Assembly: GCA_036936605.1 (NCBI GenBank)
Contig: JAUPFV010000005.1
Span: 155,869,195 to 155,933,194, forward strand
Length of the DNA: 64,000 nucleotides
Origin: Limnanthes douglasii subsp. nivea
Lineage: Eukaryota > Streptophyta > Magnoliopsida > Brassicales > Limnanthaceae
Reading direction: 5' to 3'
Position numbers and translations under genes: made by a program. Shown here piece after piece: positions 23,338 to 33,884 of this stretch; the first letter of the stretch is position 1, and the number at the start of each line of letters is the position of its first letter. The notes below the pieces were generated by a model that saw only the letters and a program-made list of their open reading frames with translations, did no database searches and had not been told where the DNA came from.

Positions 23338-23401
23338 GCACACGCATGCGTGTGCGAAAAAATATGTTATTTTTCATGTTATTTGTACACGCATGCGTGT
23401 G
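23338..23401. repeat. Pair of GCATGC-centred palindromes
   Basis: An 18-bp perfect palindrome (GCACACGCATGCGTGTGC) at 23338-23355 recurs at 23387-23401 with a one-base change at its left edge. Both are followed by GAAAAA. They lie in the gene-free middle of MULE-1. Confidence 0.85.
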
Positions 23402-23940
23402 CGAAAAAGTGCACTGTAATATTTTAAAAAAAACTTGTTTTCAACCATTTTGCACCAAATTTTTAAATTAAACTTTTAAGCATAACTTAGATCAAACATA
23501 AATAAAAGTCTTAATTAATACAAACCAAAATAATAAAATTCGAAGGTAGCAAAATATGTTTGGAAAGGATTAAACAATAAAACAAATAACACAAAATAAT
23601 AAAACTATTACGTTGTATTATGCATCTCTGGACAAATCATAGAACTGATCATCCCTATCGTGTAATGTTGGTGGTTGTGCTGGTTTAATTTGTCGTTATT
23701 TGTTGAGTCGTTCACCTAGTGGTATGACCCAATTTGTAACGTTATTGCTAGTGCGGACCGCAAACCAGCATAGGTATATATCCGGCAACGGTCCATCTAA
23801 GATAATAAGCAAATTTCCATATTATGGAAGGATTAAATACCTAGCACAATTAATGATAAAATCACATAGAATATATTTGTTTACTTACTTTCAATTAATA
23901 TATATTCTAGCGGGATCTAGGATTTGCATCATCCTATTTA
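23402..23940. other. Gene-free middle of MULE-1
   Basis: AT-rich sequence between the small plus-strand gene and the 3' end of the transposase gene. I see no domain or repeat beyond the palindrome pair just before it. Confidence 0.5.
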
Positions 23941-25995
23941 TTATGTGACCTTGCACTTGTGGATCGTAACCACAGATGTACTATCTATTAAGGATAGTTT
24001 TCTTGTAAGCTCATCTTCGGTACCAACATTATCCCTAGACTTGATTCCTAAAGTACTCGAATAAACATCACATTCACTCTTTTGAATCGACCTACCTTCT
24101 CTCGCAATCATAACACACTCACATGCACAAGGTAAATTGTGTGTTATCCTAATAACACAACCACACATTGCGGGACTGAACCATAAATCCCCGACCTTTT
24201 TAATAGTTTTCTCTAAGATTCTATGGCCGTACATGAAAATTTACCTTTCATGTCGCTAAAGATAGCTCCCCTAGATGCTTGTCTAGGACGAAACAAACTT
24301 TGTTCGAACGTTTCGAAGATGGTAGAGTGTTGAATGTGAAGCAACGCGTGAACTTTATCTCAAAATTGCTCAAACGTGCATAGACTTATGCCGATTGTCC
24401 ATTTTATGCTCGAGTGAGCACTCTCCACCCTATAACATAAACTTAAAATATTTAAAAGTTTAACAATTAATTAAATAAATTAATGTATATATATGATAAT
24501 ATAACTCAACGGTTGCTACTCTAGTTGCCCAAATGATTAATTTTGTTCGTGTAGATATTAAGGAATTTGTGTCTGTAAGGGTCTATCCATTGTTGAATCA
24601 CGTACTCGAGAACTTTGGTTTTTGTTATACTCTTTGATTGTCGCCGAATGTTGAACCGCGTCAAAAAATTCTAAGAATTCTTCACCCATGTCCGCTTTAG
24701 CCAAGAATTTCTTAGAGTATGAGCTAATGTTCCTATTTATATGCAAAGTACATAACATATGACTTGCATCCAGATATACCTCATCGATAGCGTTCATTAA
24801 AGCCAACTCCCTATCAGTGACGATAATATTTCGTAATGCGCACATGTTGTTCACCATCACTCTCCTGAGAACGCTCATTGCCCACGTGTAGTTTTCTTCT
24901 TTCTCTGAGCTCATAAAAACAAAAACTATACAAAATATGTTTTTTGTCGAAGTTTGGCCAACTATTTCAAGCAAAAGCATTTTATACCTTGTAGTCTTGT
25001 ACGTGCTATCGATTATAAGCACTTGAGGAAAAGTGCACAATAAATCGATGCTTGTAGGATGTGCGAAAAACAATTCAAGGATCTCTTCAGTTTCTTTGTT
25101 TGTTCGCTTCCAAACATAGTACTCGTGCTCTTTCAACTTACCGAACAAGTATTGCATTTGAGATTTGCCCGCTTTATCAACCAAATGGTATTTTTTCCGC
25201 ATGATGTAGATGGTACGTATACTAGATACAGTTTCCGGATCTTTTAACTTCAATCCACGGTATATATCTCTTGGCTGAATACATTTGCCTCTCACACTTA
25301 AAATATAGCCGCAGAGTTTTACAGTTTAACAATGAATCCTATACTCTTGCTTTCCTTATCAACTCATGCTAGCATTTCCGCTTTGGTGTAGACATTATCC
25401 GTAGCAAAAATTAGGCTATGATCGGCCAAGTTACATGGTGCTTGTCCCGGTTCCTACACAAACAAATATCATTTAACTCCCACAATATGACCATTCTTTC
25501 ATATCACCAACAACAAAAATAACTCCATCAATTGTAAACAATTTCACACATGTATTCACACTTCAAAAAATGAAGACAAACGTAAAATTCGACAATAAAC
25601 GGGCATATAAAACAAAGACAGACCCAAATCTTGCATAGTTATGCCAAGTTTTGATAAAACCACACAATTTCATGCCAAGATTTTCCAAATCGCGCACATT
25701 CATGCGAAGATTGTGTCAAGTCTACACTGCCATGATTTGACAAAATCACGCACATTCGTGCGAAGATTTGACGCAATCTACGCATGAATGTACGTGATTT
25801 TGTATCTTCAATGCGTGTTCTTGCGTGGAAGTGTACAATTCCAAGCACGATTTCGTGCGATGTTGTGTTCTGTTAAAAAAAAGTAATTTCTTACCTCAAA
25901 GACACTCTCATATGGTCAGTAAGTGGATCCTCGTCGTCCGAACAGAAATCATCAATCTTGCAGCTGAAATCGTCGTTATAATCACTCAAATCCAT
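23941..25995 (-). pseudogene. FAR1-like MULE transposase of MULE-1
   Basis: This is the DDE transposase that would excise and insert the element. Exon 1 (25995-25896) starts MDLSDYNDDF, is strongly acidic and ends at a GAG|GTAAG donor. The intron 25895-25454 holds palindromes. Exon 2 starts at 25453 with a degraded FAR1-type DNA-binding region, then an open block (25295-24558): CIQPRDIYRGLKLKD, catalytic Asp in VLIIDSTYKTTRYK, the second Asp in IVTDRELALMNAI, and CTLHINRNI. A further exon lies at about 24427-24249 (SAHSSIKWTIG). The SWIM zinc finger is at 24234-23941 (CGCVIRITHNLPCAC). Stops in the DNA-binding part and after 24558 make it inactive. The FAR1/FHY3 proteins of plants derive from this transposase class. 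Confidence 0.88.
25640..25862. repeat. Palindrome and half-site array in the first intron of the MULE-1 transposase
   Basis: Repeated CGCACATTC(A/G)TGCGAAGATT units occur here, plus a GCACGATTTCGTGC palindrome near 25849. Spacing is about 40-60 bp. This mirrors the cluster at 19263-19440 at the other end of the element. Confidence 0.75.
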
Positions 25996-26149
25996 AGTTT
26001 AAGTTTTTGGGTTTTTACTTCTACGAATTAAGGTTGATTTAATATTTTTTGGGAGTTTGGGTTTGTGGCTTTTTGTGTTTTTTTTAATTTTGGAGAGAGA
26101 AGTGGTAGGGAGAGAGAGGAGAAGTGGTAGAAAGTGAGTTGGTTGAAAA

Positions 26150-26259
26150 ATTAAAGGTTTTTATATGTGGGGGTATTTTTGTAATTTCAAGTTCACATAA
26201 AAAATCCAAAAAAGATGTCTCACTATAAAAAAAAAGGGGGTCTCGTTTTAGCCGTGCCC
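26150..26259 (-). repeat. MULE-1 right terminal inverted repeat region
   Basis: The complement begins GGGCACGGCTAAAACGAGACC and pairs with 18804-18910. GA-rich sequence just inside (GAGAGAGAAGTGG) is the probable transcribed leader of the transposase gene. Confidence 0.75.
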
Positions 26260-26268
26260 TAATAATTT
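26260..26268. repeat. 9-bp target-site duplication of MULE-1, right copy
   Basis: TAATAATTT, identical to 18795-18803. Only 53 bp separate it from the terminus of MULE-2. Confidence 0.9.
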
Positions 26269-26321
26269 ATTATCATACTATATATTTGGAGTAACGTTTG
26301 ATGAGTTAACCTTAGTTTTTA

Positions 26322-26465
26322 GGAAAATTGCACAAAAAGTACCCACTCAACTATTCAATTGTCACTTACTACCCAAGGTTTGATCAATTGTTAATTAATA
26401 CCCAACTCAACTATCTTATTGTCACTTACAACCTAATATTATTTTAATACCCTAACTACCCTTAA
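26322..26465 (+). repeat. MULE-2 left terminal inverted repeat
   Basis: Aligns with the complement of 44300-44457: AAGTACCCACTCAACTATT, ACTACCCAAGGTTTGATCAATTGT and TTTTAATACCCTAACTACCC all have close matches there. The inner edge is approximate. Confidence 0.85.
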
Positions 26466-26469
26466 CCCA

Positions 26470-26478
26470 CTATATAAG
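26470..26478 (+). promoter_or_regulatory. TATA box of the MULE-2 transposase gene
   Basis: CTATATAAG lies just inside the terminal repeat, with pyrimidine-rich sequence downstream, about 0.9 kb before the start codon at 27416. The leader would include an intron holding palindromes. Inferred from position. Confidence 0.5.
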
Positions 26479-26999
26479 CATATTTTTCTGTTTTCTTTCT
26501 ATTTTTTCTAGCTTTTTGAAGATTTGAATTTGTTAGCCGCTCTAACCACCTAACCCTACGAACCACCACGAAGACCGGTTGAAATCACATTTCCGGTGAT
26601 CGGAAGCTGCTGAAGGTTTGTTTATTTATGTAGGTTTTGGTGTTAGTCCTGTTTAACCACTGTTTTTTACGTACATGAGTTGATCGTGGTTTTTTGGAAT
26701 CTGTTGGCTTTGAAGTAATCGTTTTGCTTGCTCTTCAGGTAATAACCTAACGATTTCGAAGTTATTTATTGGTTTTCTCTGTTGGAATAGGTTCTATTCT
26801 ACTGTTTTTAGACGCCATTGCCTGATTTCGAGCTTTTCTCTGTTTTTTGGGTTATAGTGATCTGTTATTGTTTGTTTAATATTGTTCGTTATATACTTAT
26901 GTCCTTGTTATCTGATGTTATATACTATTTTTGTAGTGGTTTAGTTTTTTATTTCATGTGTAGATTACGAGTTTTAGTTGTCCAGGCCTTACACTAAAG

Positions 27000-27345
27000 A
27001 TGCGAATTGTGTGGTGTATTCGATGAGAAAGATGCTAATTGTATGATCCATTCACATGGTGACATGCGAATCACATAAACGAAGTTCAAAGTTGACATAC
27101 GTTTCGCATGTTAGGATGCGAACTGTGTGAAACTATAGAGTAGTGTGTGTTCAAACAAATACCAGGACTTTAGAGAATTTTCTACACAGTTCGCATGTTA
27201 TGATGCGAAATATTTATAACTTTTTAGAGTATTGTATATCGAAACAAATATCAGGACTTTTTTTACACACAAACATCAGGACAGGATGCGAATTACTCGA
27301 TGTATGTATACACAATTCGCAAGTTAGGATGCAAATTGTTTGATG
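27000..27345. repeat. TTCGCA/TGCGAA palindromes in the 5' region of the MULE-2 transposase gene
   Basis: Two-armed copies lie at 27103-27122 (TTCGCATGTTAGGATGCGAA) and 27190-27209 (TTCGCATGTTATGATGCGAA), with a weaker one at about 27316-27335. Single TGCGAA half-sites occur near 27001 and 27065. A nearby ACCAGGACTTT / ATCAGGACTTT motif recurs with them. Confidence 0.85.
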
Positions 27346-27415
27346 CAGTAGTAAATTATTTGCACATATTTTTTGTGACTAATAACTAATAACTTGTTAT
27401 GTCCAGGGTAAGAGA

Positions 27416-29907
27416 TGTCCAAATCACGAGTTTTTATTTTTAAATATGGTCACCAAACCGCAATTGTGCCTTTCACGGAGTTTGAAAGCTTTCAAAGTAT
27501 CGAAGCTTATGTAGAGAACACATAGGAGGAGCTTGCCACAAGTAACTACCTAATTACCTACTCCTGAATGATTTTGTTGGGTTGGTGTTATATCTTGATT
27601 TGGAGCGTTTAAAACGGGTTAGTTTTCTCATAGAACAGCACGTCTTCGATATGGTTCTGGTAATAAAATTTTTGTTGATAAGAGTTCTGGTGGTAAGGAT
27701 TGTGGTGTAAAGCGTATAGAGCGTAGCTTGATTTTGGGAGAACCATCTCCCAATCAACTAGTTAGCGGGGAGAGTAGTAACGGTTTAGTTAATTCTGATC
27801 AGAGAAAAAAACAACTTGCTACTGCTAGTTGGGCTGATGCTATTACAAGAGTGGGTCAAACTTTTGAAGAAGGTGCTGCTGGTCTGAGGTTATTTTTGTG
27901 CAAGTTTGCGTTAGAGCATGGTTTTTCTTTTAAATACCTTCACAACACAGCAAATAAGATCACTGCTTATTTTGAAAATAAGTTCACAAGTGGGTGCAAA
28001 TGGAGGCTTTATGCATCTATTGACTCAAGCACCAGCTTGATGATGATCAAGAAGTATGTCCCGCACCATACTTGCAGTCCTGTTTTCTCCCAGAAGCATA
28101 AGCATAAGCAGCACATGCATTTGACATCAGATATGATTGCAGAGGAAATTCAGGATTCTCTATGGACTTGCCATTCGTTGACAGCCAAAACCATACAATC
28201 GACTGTCAAACGAGATTACGGTCTTGACATATCTTATCGGTTGTCATGGAATGCTTTAGAGAAGGCTATGAGGGGATTTTTTGGAGATAGTTCAAGTTCT
28301 TTTAGTTTACTCAACGGATACTTCAAACGCTTGAAGAGTCGGGATATTACTTCAGACTGCCAGTTGAAGTTGTCAGCTGGAAACCGATTCAAACGCTATT
28401 TTGTAGCATTCGGTTCGTCCCTTCGGGGTTTTCATTCATGCCATCCAATGTTGTTTATCGATGGAACCCACTTATATGGCAAGTACAAGGGTACCTTGCT
28501 CACTACTGTAGCAAAGGACGGAAACAACGGTTAGTTACATTTATCTAGATAATCTGAATGATGTTTTTGTGTGAAAATGCTGATGCAATTCGCATGAGAG
28601 GCTGCGAATTAAGAAGTGTTATGATCTTAACCTTTCGCATCCTTTGCTGCGAACTAGGTATTATCTGAAACTGTACTTACATCGCAGCTTGAATTAGGTA
28701 TTATTTGAAGTTGTCACAAACAATTCGCATGCCAAGCTGCGAATTGCATGTATGAGCAATTAAAATGTCCAACATAATTTGCATGACAAGCTGCGAATTG
28801 TTTGTTCCAAGACAGCATGCGAATTGTTTACAATTTATAATACTTTGATCTGCCTTTTTCCAGGACTATTCCCTGTTGCTGTTGGTGTAGTTAACATTGA
28901 ATATTGTGACAATTGGATGTGGTTTTTGGGGGTGTTTGAAACCACATTTGCTGGATCGCCAGATCACATTTATTTCAGACCGTCATTCTGGTATCGTTAA
29001 TGCTGTTTCCGTCTTGTATCCAAACAGCTATCATGCGTACTGTTATTTCCATCTCATGCAGAATTTGAAAGCCAAACTGGAACATACTAACATATACTAT
29101 AAAAAAAGGATGTTGAGTTTCTTCCATCGTCTTGCTTATGCTCCCAGTCGAGAGCTTTTTAAAGATATACTAACGGGTTTTCTATGTGAAGGTGGTGACA
29201 GAATGAGTGATTTTCTTGCAAATTTACCCCCTGAAAAGTATGCGTAGGCTTACGTAAAAGGGAAGCGATACGGCTCTATGGCTTCTACTGCAACTGAATC
29301 GTTTAACAATCAGATTAAAAAATATTGCGGCCTACCTATTGTTGAGTTTATTGATTGGATTAAAGTCTTGCTTATGACTCAAGTTTCATGGAGATATGAA
29401 GATCGTCTCAGCTGGAGTACTAATTTGGTTCCCGAGTACGAGAAGAAGCTAAAGCAGAATGTTGACATGTGCCGAAGTTGGGTAGTACGTAAGTCCTCTA
29501 CCGCCATGTTTGGAGTCTTTTCGAATCCTGTGGCTGTTGTTAATCTGTTGGATTTCAAGTGTTCATGCGGATCATGGCAACAAGAGTGTTTTCCAAGTCC
29601 TCATGCTTTAGCAGCATTACAATACACCGACCAAGATCCATTGACTGTAATAGAACCCTTCTTTACGGTTAAGAATTACAGGGAAAGTTACTCTTTCAGC
29701 ATACCAGCTATAACTGATTTCGGCGAAGGGTCCAGCGCTAACGATCCTTCTTTTGTTGAAGTTCTGCCTCCGAACGTTAAGAGACGCTCCGGAAGGCCTG
29801 AGAAAAAGAGAATCCCTTCTAGAGGATAAATCTCAACCAAGCAGTTGAGGTGTGACCGATGTTCGAAATCAGGCCATAACCGGAGGACTTGTGATGTTCC
29901 AGTTTAA
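27416..29907 (+). pseudogene. MURA-type MULE transposase of MULE-2
   Basis: ATG at 27416 opens a frame beginning MSKSRVFIFKYGHQ, broken within 40 codons. The main open block, 27728-28530, holds the MuDR DNA-binding domain (VGQTFEEGAAGLRLFLCKFA; GCKWRLYA at about 27988) and the start of the DDE domain with the first catalytic Asp in MLFIDGTHLYGKYKG. An intron at 28530-28863 (ACG|GTTAG...TTCCAG) interrupts it. The second exon continues LFPVAVGVVNIEYCDNWMWF, with the second Asp in FISDRHSG and then YHAYCYFHLMQNLK. A degenerate SWIM finger (CSCGSWQQECFPSPHA, Ser where Cys is expected) lies at 29553-29600, and a CCHC knuckle (CDRCSKSGHNRRTC) at 29850-29891. Lesions are an early frameshift, a frameshift between about 28940 and 28965, TAG at 29245-29247 and TAA at 29827-29829. 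It is inactive. Confidence 0.9.
28530..28863. repeat. Transposase intron packed with palindromes
   Basis: This 334-bp intron carries two-armed copies at 28587-28610 (AATTCGCATGAGAGGCTGCG), about 28636-28655 and 28722-28745, another with one arm changed (TTTGCA) near 28778-28800, and half-sites. The arms pair as TTCGCA / TGCGAA around a 6-10 bp centre. Confidence 0.85.
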
Positions 29908-30059
29908 GGACAATCCGTGTTGTGGACAATTCTGGTTGGCCAGATCACATTTATTTGTAGTACTGTTATTGTTCTGTACAGCAAATTAAACATTTTTACA
30001 TTCCTGTGTTTTGTAATGCTATTATTAGAGTTAAGAAATGTTAAGTGCTTTGGGTTGTA

Positions 30060-30440
30060 AGCATTTCGCATCATGTGATGCGAATTGTGTACAATATGTT
30101 GGTATATTGTTGCAAACATCTATCAGGATTACATGCGATTTTGTGTGAAATTTCACTAGGATGCGAGTCGTTAGTAAATTCATATCAAACATTTATCAAC
30201 ACATGAGGCTGCGAACTCTGACCAGAACATAAGATAATAATTATACGCATACGTTTCGCATGATAGGCTGCGAATTATGGCCAAAATTATGATGCGAATG
30301 GCGAACAATTAGTAGTCATGATATTTGTCATATGATAAGCTGCAAAGTGTGCTTTAATAAAAATACCAGGATATTCAGTAAGGTTGAAAATAAGTAATAT
30401 AGCAGGTTAACATGCGAATGATGTGCAAAATGTAATTGGA
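30060..30440. repeat. Palindromes in the transposase 3' flank
   Basis: 30065-30084 reads TTCGCATCATGTGATGCGAA, a palindrome with a two-base centre. A second is at about 30252-30271, and single TGCGAA or TGCGAG sites occur near 30162, 30206, 30295 and 30413. Confidence 0.85.
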
Positions 30441-30597
30441 TGCAAATCGTTTATATGATTGAAAGTCTGTAAACAAATTGGATTACAAAAAAGAGGATTA
30501 CAATATTTTCATGCACTAACAACTGTTTACACATATCACTACAAGCTACTGCTGCTAGTTAGTTGCATTCCAAAAAAACAAAAAACAAAAACCAACT

Positions 30598-31098
30598 CTA
30601 GTAGTTGGTAGAGGATTCATCACCATCTTTTTCCTCTTTCTCCTCTTTGTGCTGATCATTTTTGTCTTTCTCCTCTTTCTCTTCCACTTTCTCTTTCTCT
30701 TCCACTTTCTCTTCATCTTCAATATCTACGTCCATCATGCTTAAATTTTTTGTCCTTGATGGACCAGCTTCGTCTTCCCTCTTCCTTTTGTTGTTTCGAA
30801 CCGCTGCCGTTTGAGGTTGCACCTTTTCTAGCTGAGGTGCAGCAGCAAGCATTGGAACCTTTTCTGGCTGAGGTTCAACAGCAACCAGTGGAACAACTTC
30901 CACTGGTTGAGAGTCAACAGAGTAGTAGTCATCATACATGTCTAACCCAAAAACAGATACTAGGCTGTTTGGTGGTGCTGCAGGCATGATCAACTCATCA
31001 CTCTAGTTAACGGTTAAGGATGACCAGGAGTCACCCAGAGAACCGAGTGAACCAGAGTTTGAGTATGAGGTGGTGGTTGTGGTGGTGGAAAAAGACAT
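30598..31098 (-). pseudogene. MULE-2 gene with a nuclear-signal-like stretch and an acidic Lys/Glu tail
   Basis: ATG at 31098-31096 begins MSFSTTTTTTSYSNSGSLG. After an in-frame TAG near 31003 the same frame continues to a stop at 30598. The middle has a repeated PQPEKVPMLAAAPQLEKVQ segment and a basic NNKRKRE stretch that could be a nuclear signal. The C-terminus is a run of E/K/D repeats (EEKVEEKEKVEEKEEKDKND). No enzyme family is recognised. A TATA box lies 83-92 bp upstream. It stands between the transposase and the Ulp1-like gene on the same strand as the latter. It could be a minor gene of the element or a piece of captured host sequence. Confidence 0.55.
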
Positions 31099-31180
31099 GT
31101 CTGTTTGAATTCGAAGAGAAGAAGAGGTGTTTAAAAAAAAATATAGAGTTTGGTGTAAAATTAGCCTCTGGTTACTAGAG

Positions 31181-31190
31181 GTATTTATAG
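31181..31190 (-). promoter_or_regulatory. TATA box of the acidic-tail gene
   Basis: CTATAAATAC on the minus strand, spaced correctly for a transcript start near 31150 and the ATG at 31098. Confidence 0.6.
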
Positions 31191-31359
31191 GGAAAGGAGG
31201 TAATCATTACATAGCCTCCATGTCCAATCAGCATTTAATGAATTATGTACTTGATTAGATTGTTTTTTGTGTGCTCAATGGAGAAAACGTTTACCAAGGC
31301 ATAAGCCACAGCCTGTTAGTATCCTTGAACTTTATATTTTGAATTTTTTATTTCTGCAC

Positions 31360-31620
31360 CAGGCTGCGAACTGATTTTAAGGTGGTATACCAGGCTGCGA
31401 ACTGTTTGTGTAGTGATAAGCATCTATCAGGTTAGGCTGCGAACTATTTGCTGATAAGTTAGGTTGTGAATTATTTAATGAAAAATAAGCATCTATCAGG
31501 TTAGGCTGCGAACTGTTCATACATACCAGGGATTTGCTGCGAATTATTTGGTTGGAATTAATCGAATATTAATCAACCCTTATAGATCAGGTTATGATGC
31601 GAACTATAAGCTAAGCAATA
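31360..31620. repeat. GGCTGCGAAC half-site array
   Basis: Six or more single sites of the form AGGCTGCGAACT or TTGCTGCGAATT, most preceded by ACCAGG or ATCAGGTT. They share one orientation and lie between the acidic-tail gene and the Ulp1-like gene. Here the second arm of the palindrome is missing. Confidence 0.8.
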
Positions 31621-32027
31621 TTCAAATTTCTGAAAATATAATTTGTTTATGTATGCACAACAAAACTAAAAATTACAACCGATGTATTTACAAGCAACAA
31701 CATAATGTTTTAAATCGAATCAGCCATATGCGATGCGGTCTTTGTCATTTAAAAAGTAATAAAACATTTCTGCTCTGAAGGCAGTTACCATATATGCATC
31801 TTATTTTTTCTGCACTGATCCATGGTCGATAATATCTCTTGCATATTTGCAGACAAGGATACCACAGTCCAGGGTGCCTCGCTTTTGTTGTGGGATGCCT
31901 CTTTCAACTTTCACCTTCCACCCTGTAGTATATTTAGGTAGGAATCCTCTATCCAACAAATATTTGATCTGTGTATAATAATTAGTGTTAGGAATAAGCA
32001 CAAAAACAACAACAATTGGTGCCATAC

Positions 32028-32290
32028 AATTCGCACCTTAGGCTGCGAATTGCATGACAACAAATCCAACATAATTCGCACTTTAGGCTGCGAATTGTAT
32101 GACAACAAATCCAACATGGGCATGTCACACGATTCGCAGCTTAAGCTGCGAATTATTTGATATGCAACCCATTTTTTGTTGAAATGCCCCGTTCAACATA
32201 ATTCGCATCATATGCTGCGAATTGAGTTATGGACAGGCTGCAAAAAGCAATTGATTTACTCACAATTCGCAGCATATCCCGATCACAGTT
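32028..32290. repeat. Four strong palindromes in the intron between the Ulp1 His and Cys exons
   Basis: Copies lie at 32028-32051, 32073-32096, 32132-32153 and 32200-32223. The third has perfect 11-bp arms (ATTCGCAGCTT / AAGCTGCGAAT) and no loop. A CATGACAACAAATCCAACAT spacer is repeated between copies, so part of the array is a tandem duplication. Further half-sites lie at 32262-32290. Confidence 0.9.
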
Positions 32291-33237
32291 CGCAACATGC
32301 ATACTTAAAATGTGTTTAAATTTAAGTGTATAATTTGGAATATTTACCAGTAGGGCAGGTGTCCTTGTGGTGTGGTCTATAGCTTTCAGCTTAGGCAGAA
32401 GCGGATTGTAGTTTGAAATTGTCCTGGCGTCGAAGTCAATGACGAGCAACGTCCAGTGGTTTACGGTGTCCTTCATCTCGGTGCATACTGGAACCTTGAT
32501 GATGTTGGCATCTTTGCGCCCCATTCTAAAAGCCATGTCCACCAAATTTTCTACTTGCCAGTCTGCTTTCATTTGATGCTGCATCCAAGCAAGAGTATAT
32601 TAAAATGAGAACATTTTCTGAAAACTTTGTTCAATTTACCTGAGCTAGACTTACCGCAGTCATACCCGAAATCAGTACGTCGTCATGATGCTCTCCTTTA
32701 GCTTTAGTGCATGGAACTTTGAAGTCTGCTTCTTCAAGCATATTTCAAATCCAAGCATCGATAACCTAACAAAGGAGTTGTAGATTTATGTTAAATATAC
32801 AATACATATTTGAAACATTGAAAATATAATTGGTTGACAATTGGATACCTTTACGTCCAGCTCCAGTTCTAAAGTTAGTGCCATGACATCACTCGCTTGC
32901 ACTCTGATTCCGTATGTAAACTTGGACTCTGGTAACTGCCATACCACTGGATCAGGGGTGTCTCTCTCGTAGGCTTTAACTAACTGTATTTTGTGGTATT
33001 CTGCCAGATCGATACAGTCAGTTACTTTTGTTTTCTTTGGCCAGTCGATGTATTATACTTTTGGCAGTTCCCGTATTGTTATAACGAACTCTTCCTCTTC
33101 CTCTGCCACTTGAGGCTGTGTTTGTGTCAGTAGAGTAAAACTTGGCTCCTCTATCTCTTTACTGGGCTTGATCTTAGTAAATAACAAAAATCAAAAGTAG
33201 ACGGGTGTCAGTATTTGTAATTGCAACGACTCCAAAC

Positions 33238-33420
33238 AGTTCGCATCTTAGGCTGCGAACTGTTTGGTTCCAGATGAATAAATTTCATAGTATCTATCAG
33301 GGTAGGATGCGAAATGTTCGAGGTTCCACTGAATAGTTCGCATCCTACCTTGATATTCATTTGTAATACCCCAATCAGTTTGCTAACACAAATCTCATGT
33401 CATGATGCGAAATCATTATA
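33238..33420. repeat. Palindromes in another intron of the Ulp1-like gene
   Basis: A full copy occupies 33238-33261 (AGTTCGCATCTTAGGCTGCG, then AACT). TGCGAA half-sites lie near 33308 and 33406, and a TTCGCA half-site near 33338. Confidence 0.85.
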
Positions 33421-33884
33421 AGTAGCCCTTACCGCACGGTCAGCGACAACCAATGTCGTTGACTTGTTCGGCATATGATCTGGATCGTGTCGGTAGAAAT
33501 CATTAATGTCGTCCTCCGACATGTTCTCCAAGGACCGTTGTATTATAGAATCGTAATATACATTATCAATTTCATTTAAAAATGTCTGTGAAACTTGAGT
33601 GTAAATACCATCAACAAAAGCATCGGGTAAACCTACTGTGTTATCATGGGACTCTAGAGCTTGCAGTTGATTTGTTACCAGGCCTACAGTTTCACGTTGG
33701 CTTAGCAATTTAACTTTGCTGACAGCACCGTATGTCTTTGAGGTTCCACTGAAGAAGTGGTGTTGTCTTCTAAGGATGGTCCTTCCTGGCTGAGTAGTTT
33801 CGTCTTCTCACCGGGATGGACAGGTTCTGACTCTTGAGGTGCTATCTCTTGAGTTAGCCTTTCTCTCTTTGCCAAGGTTATCTG

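Larger units (their letters stand above)
18804..26259. mobile_element. MULE-1: complete Mutator-like element with a plant-mobile-domain gene
   Basis: The 7456-bp element is bounded by GGGC...GCCC termini and flanked by a perfect 9-bp duplication, TAATAATTT. The terminal inverted repeats are diverged but recognisable: left GGGCTAGACTA.TTCAAGACCC...CTATAACGAGAC, right (complement) GGGCACGGCTAAAACGAGACCC...ATAGTGAGAC. Gene content is a plant mobile domain gene (plus, 19588-21507), a small minus-strand gene (about 21965-22342), a small plus-strand gene (about 22691-23107) and a FAR1-like MULE transposase (minus, 23941-25995). The two large genes are transcribed towards each other from the two termini, as in MuDR. 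All four carry lesions. Confidence 0.93.
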
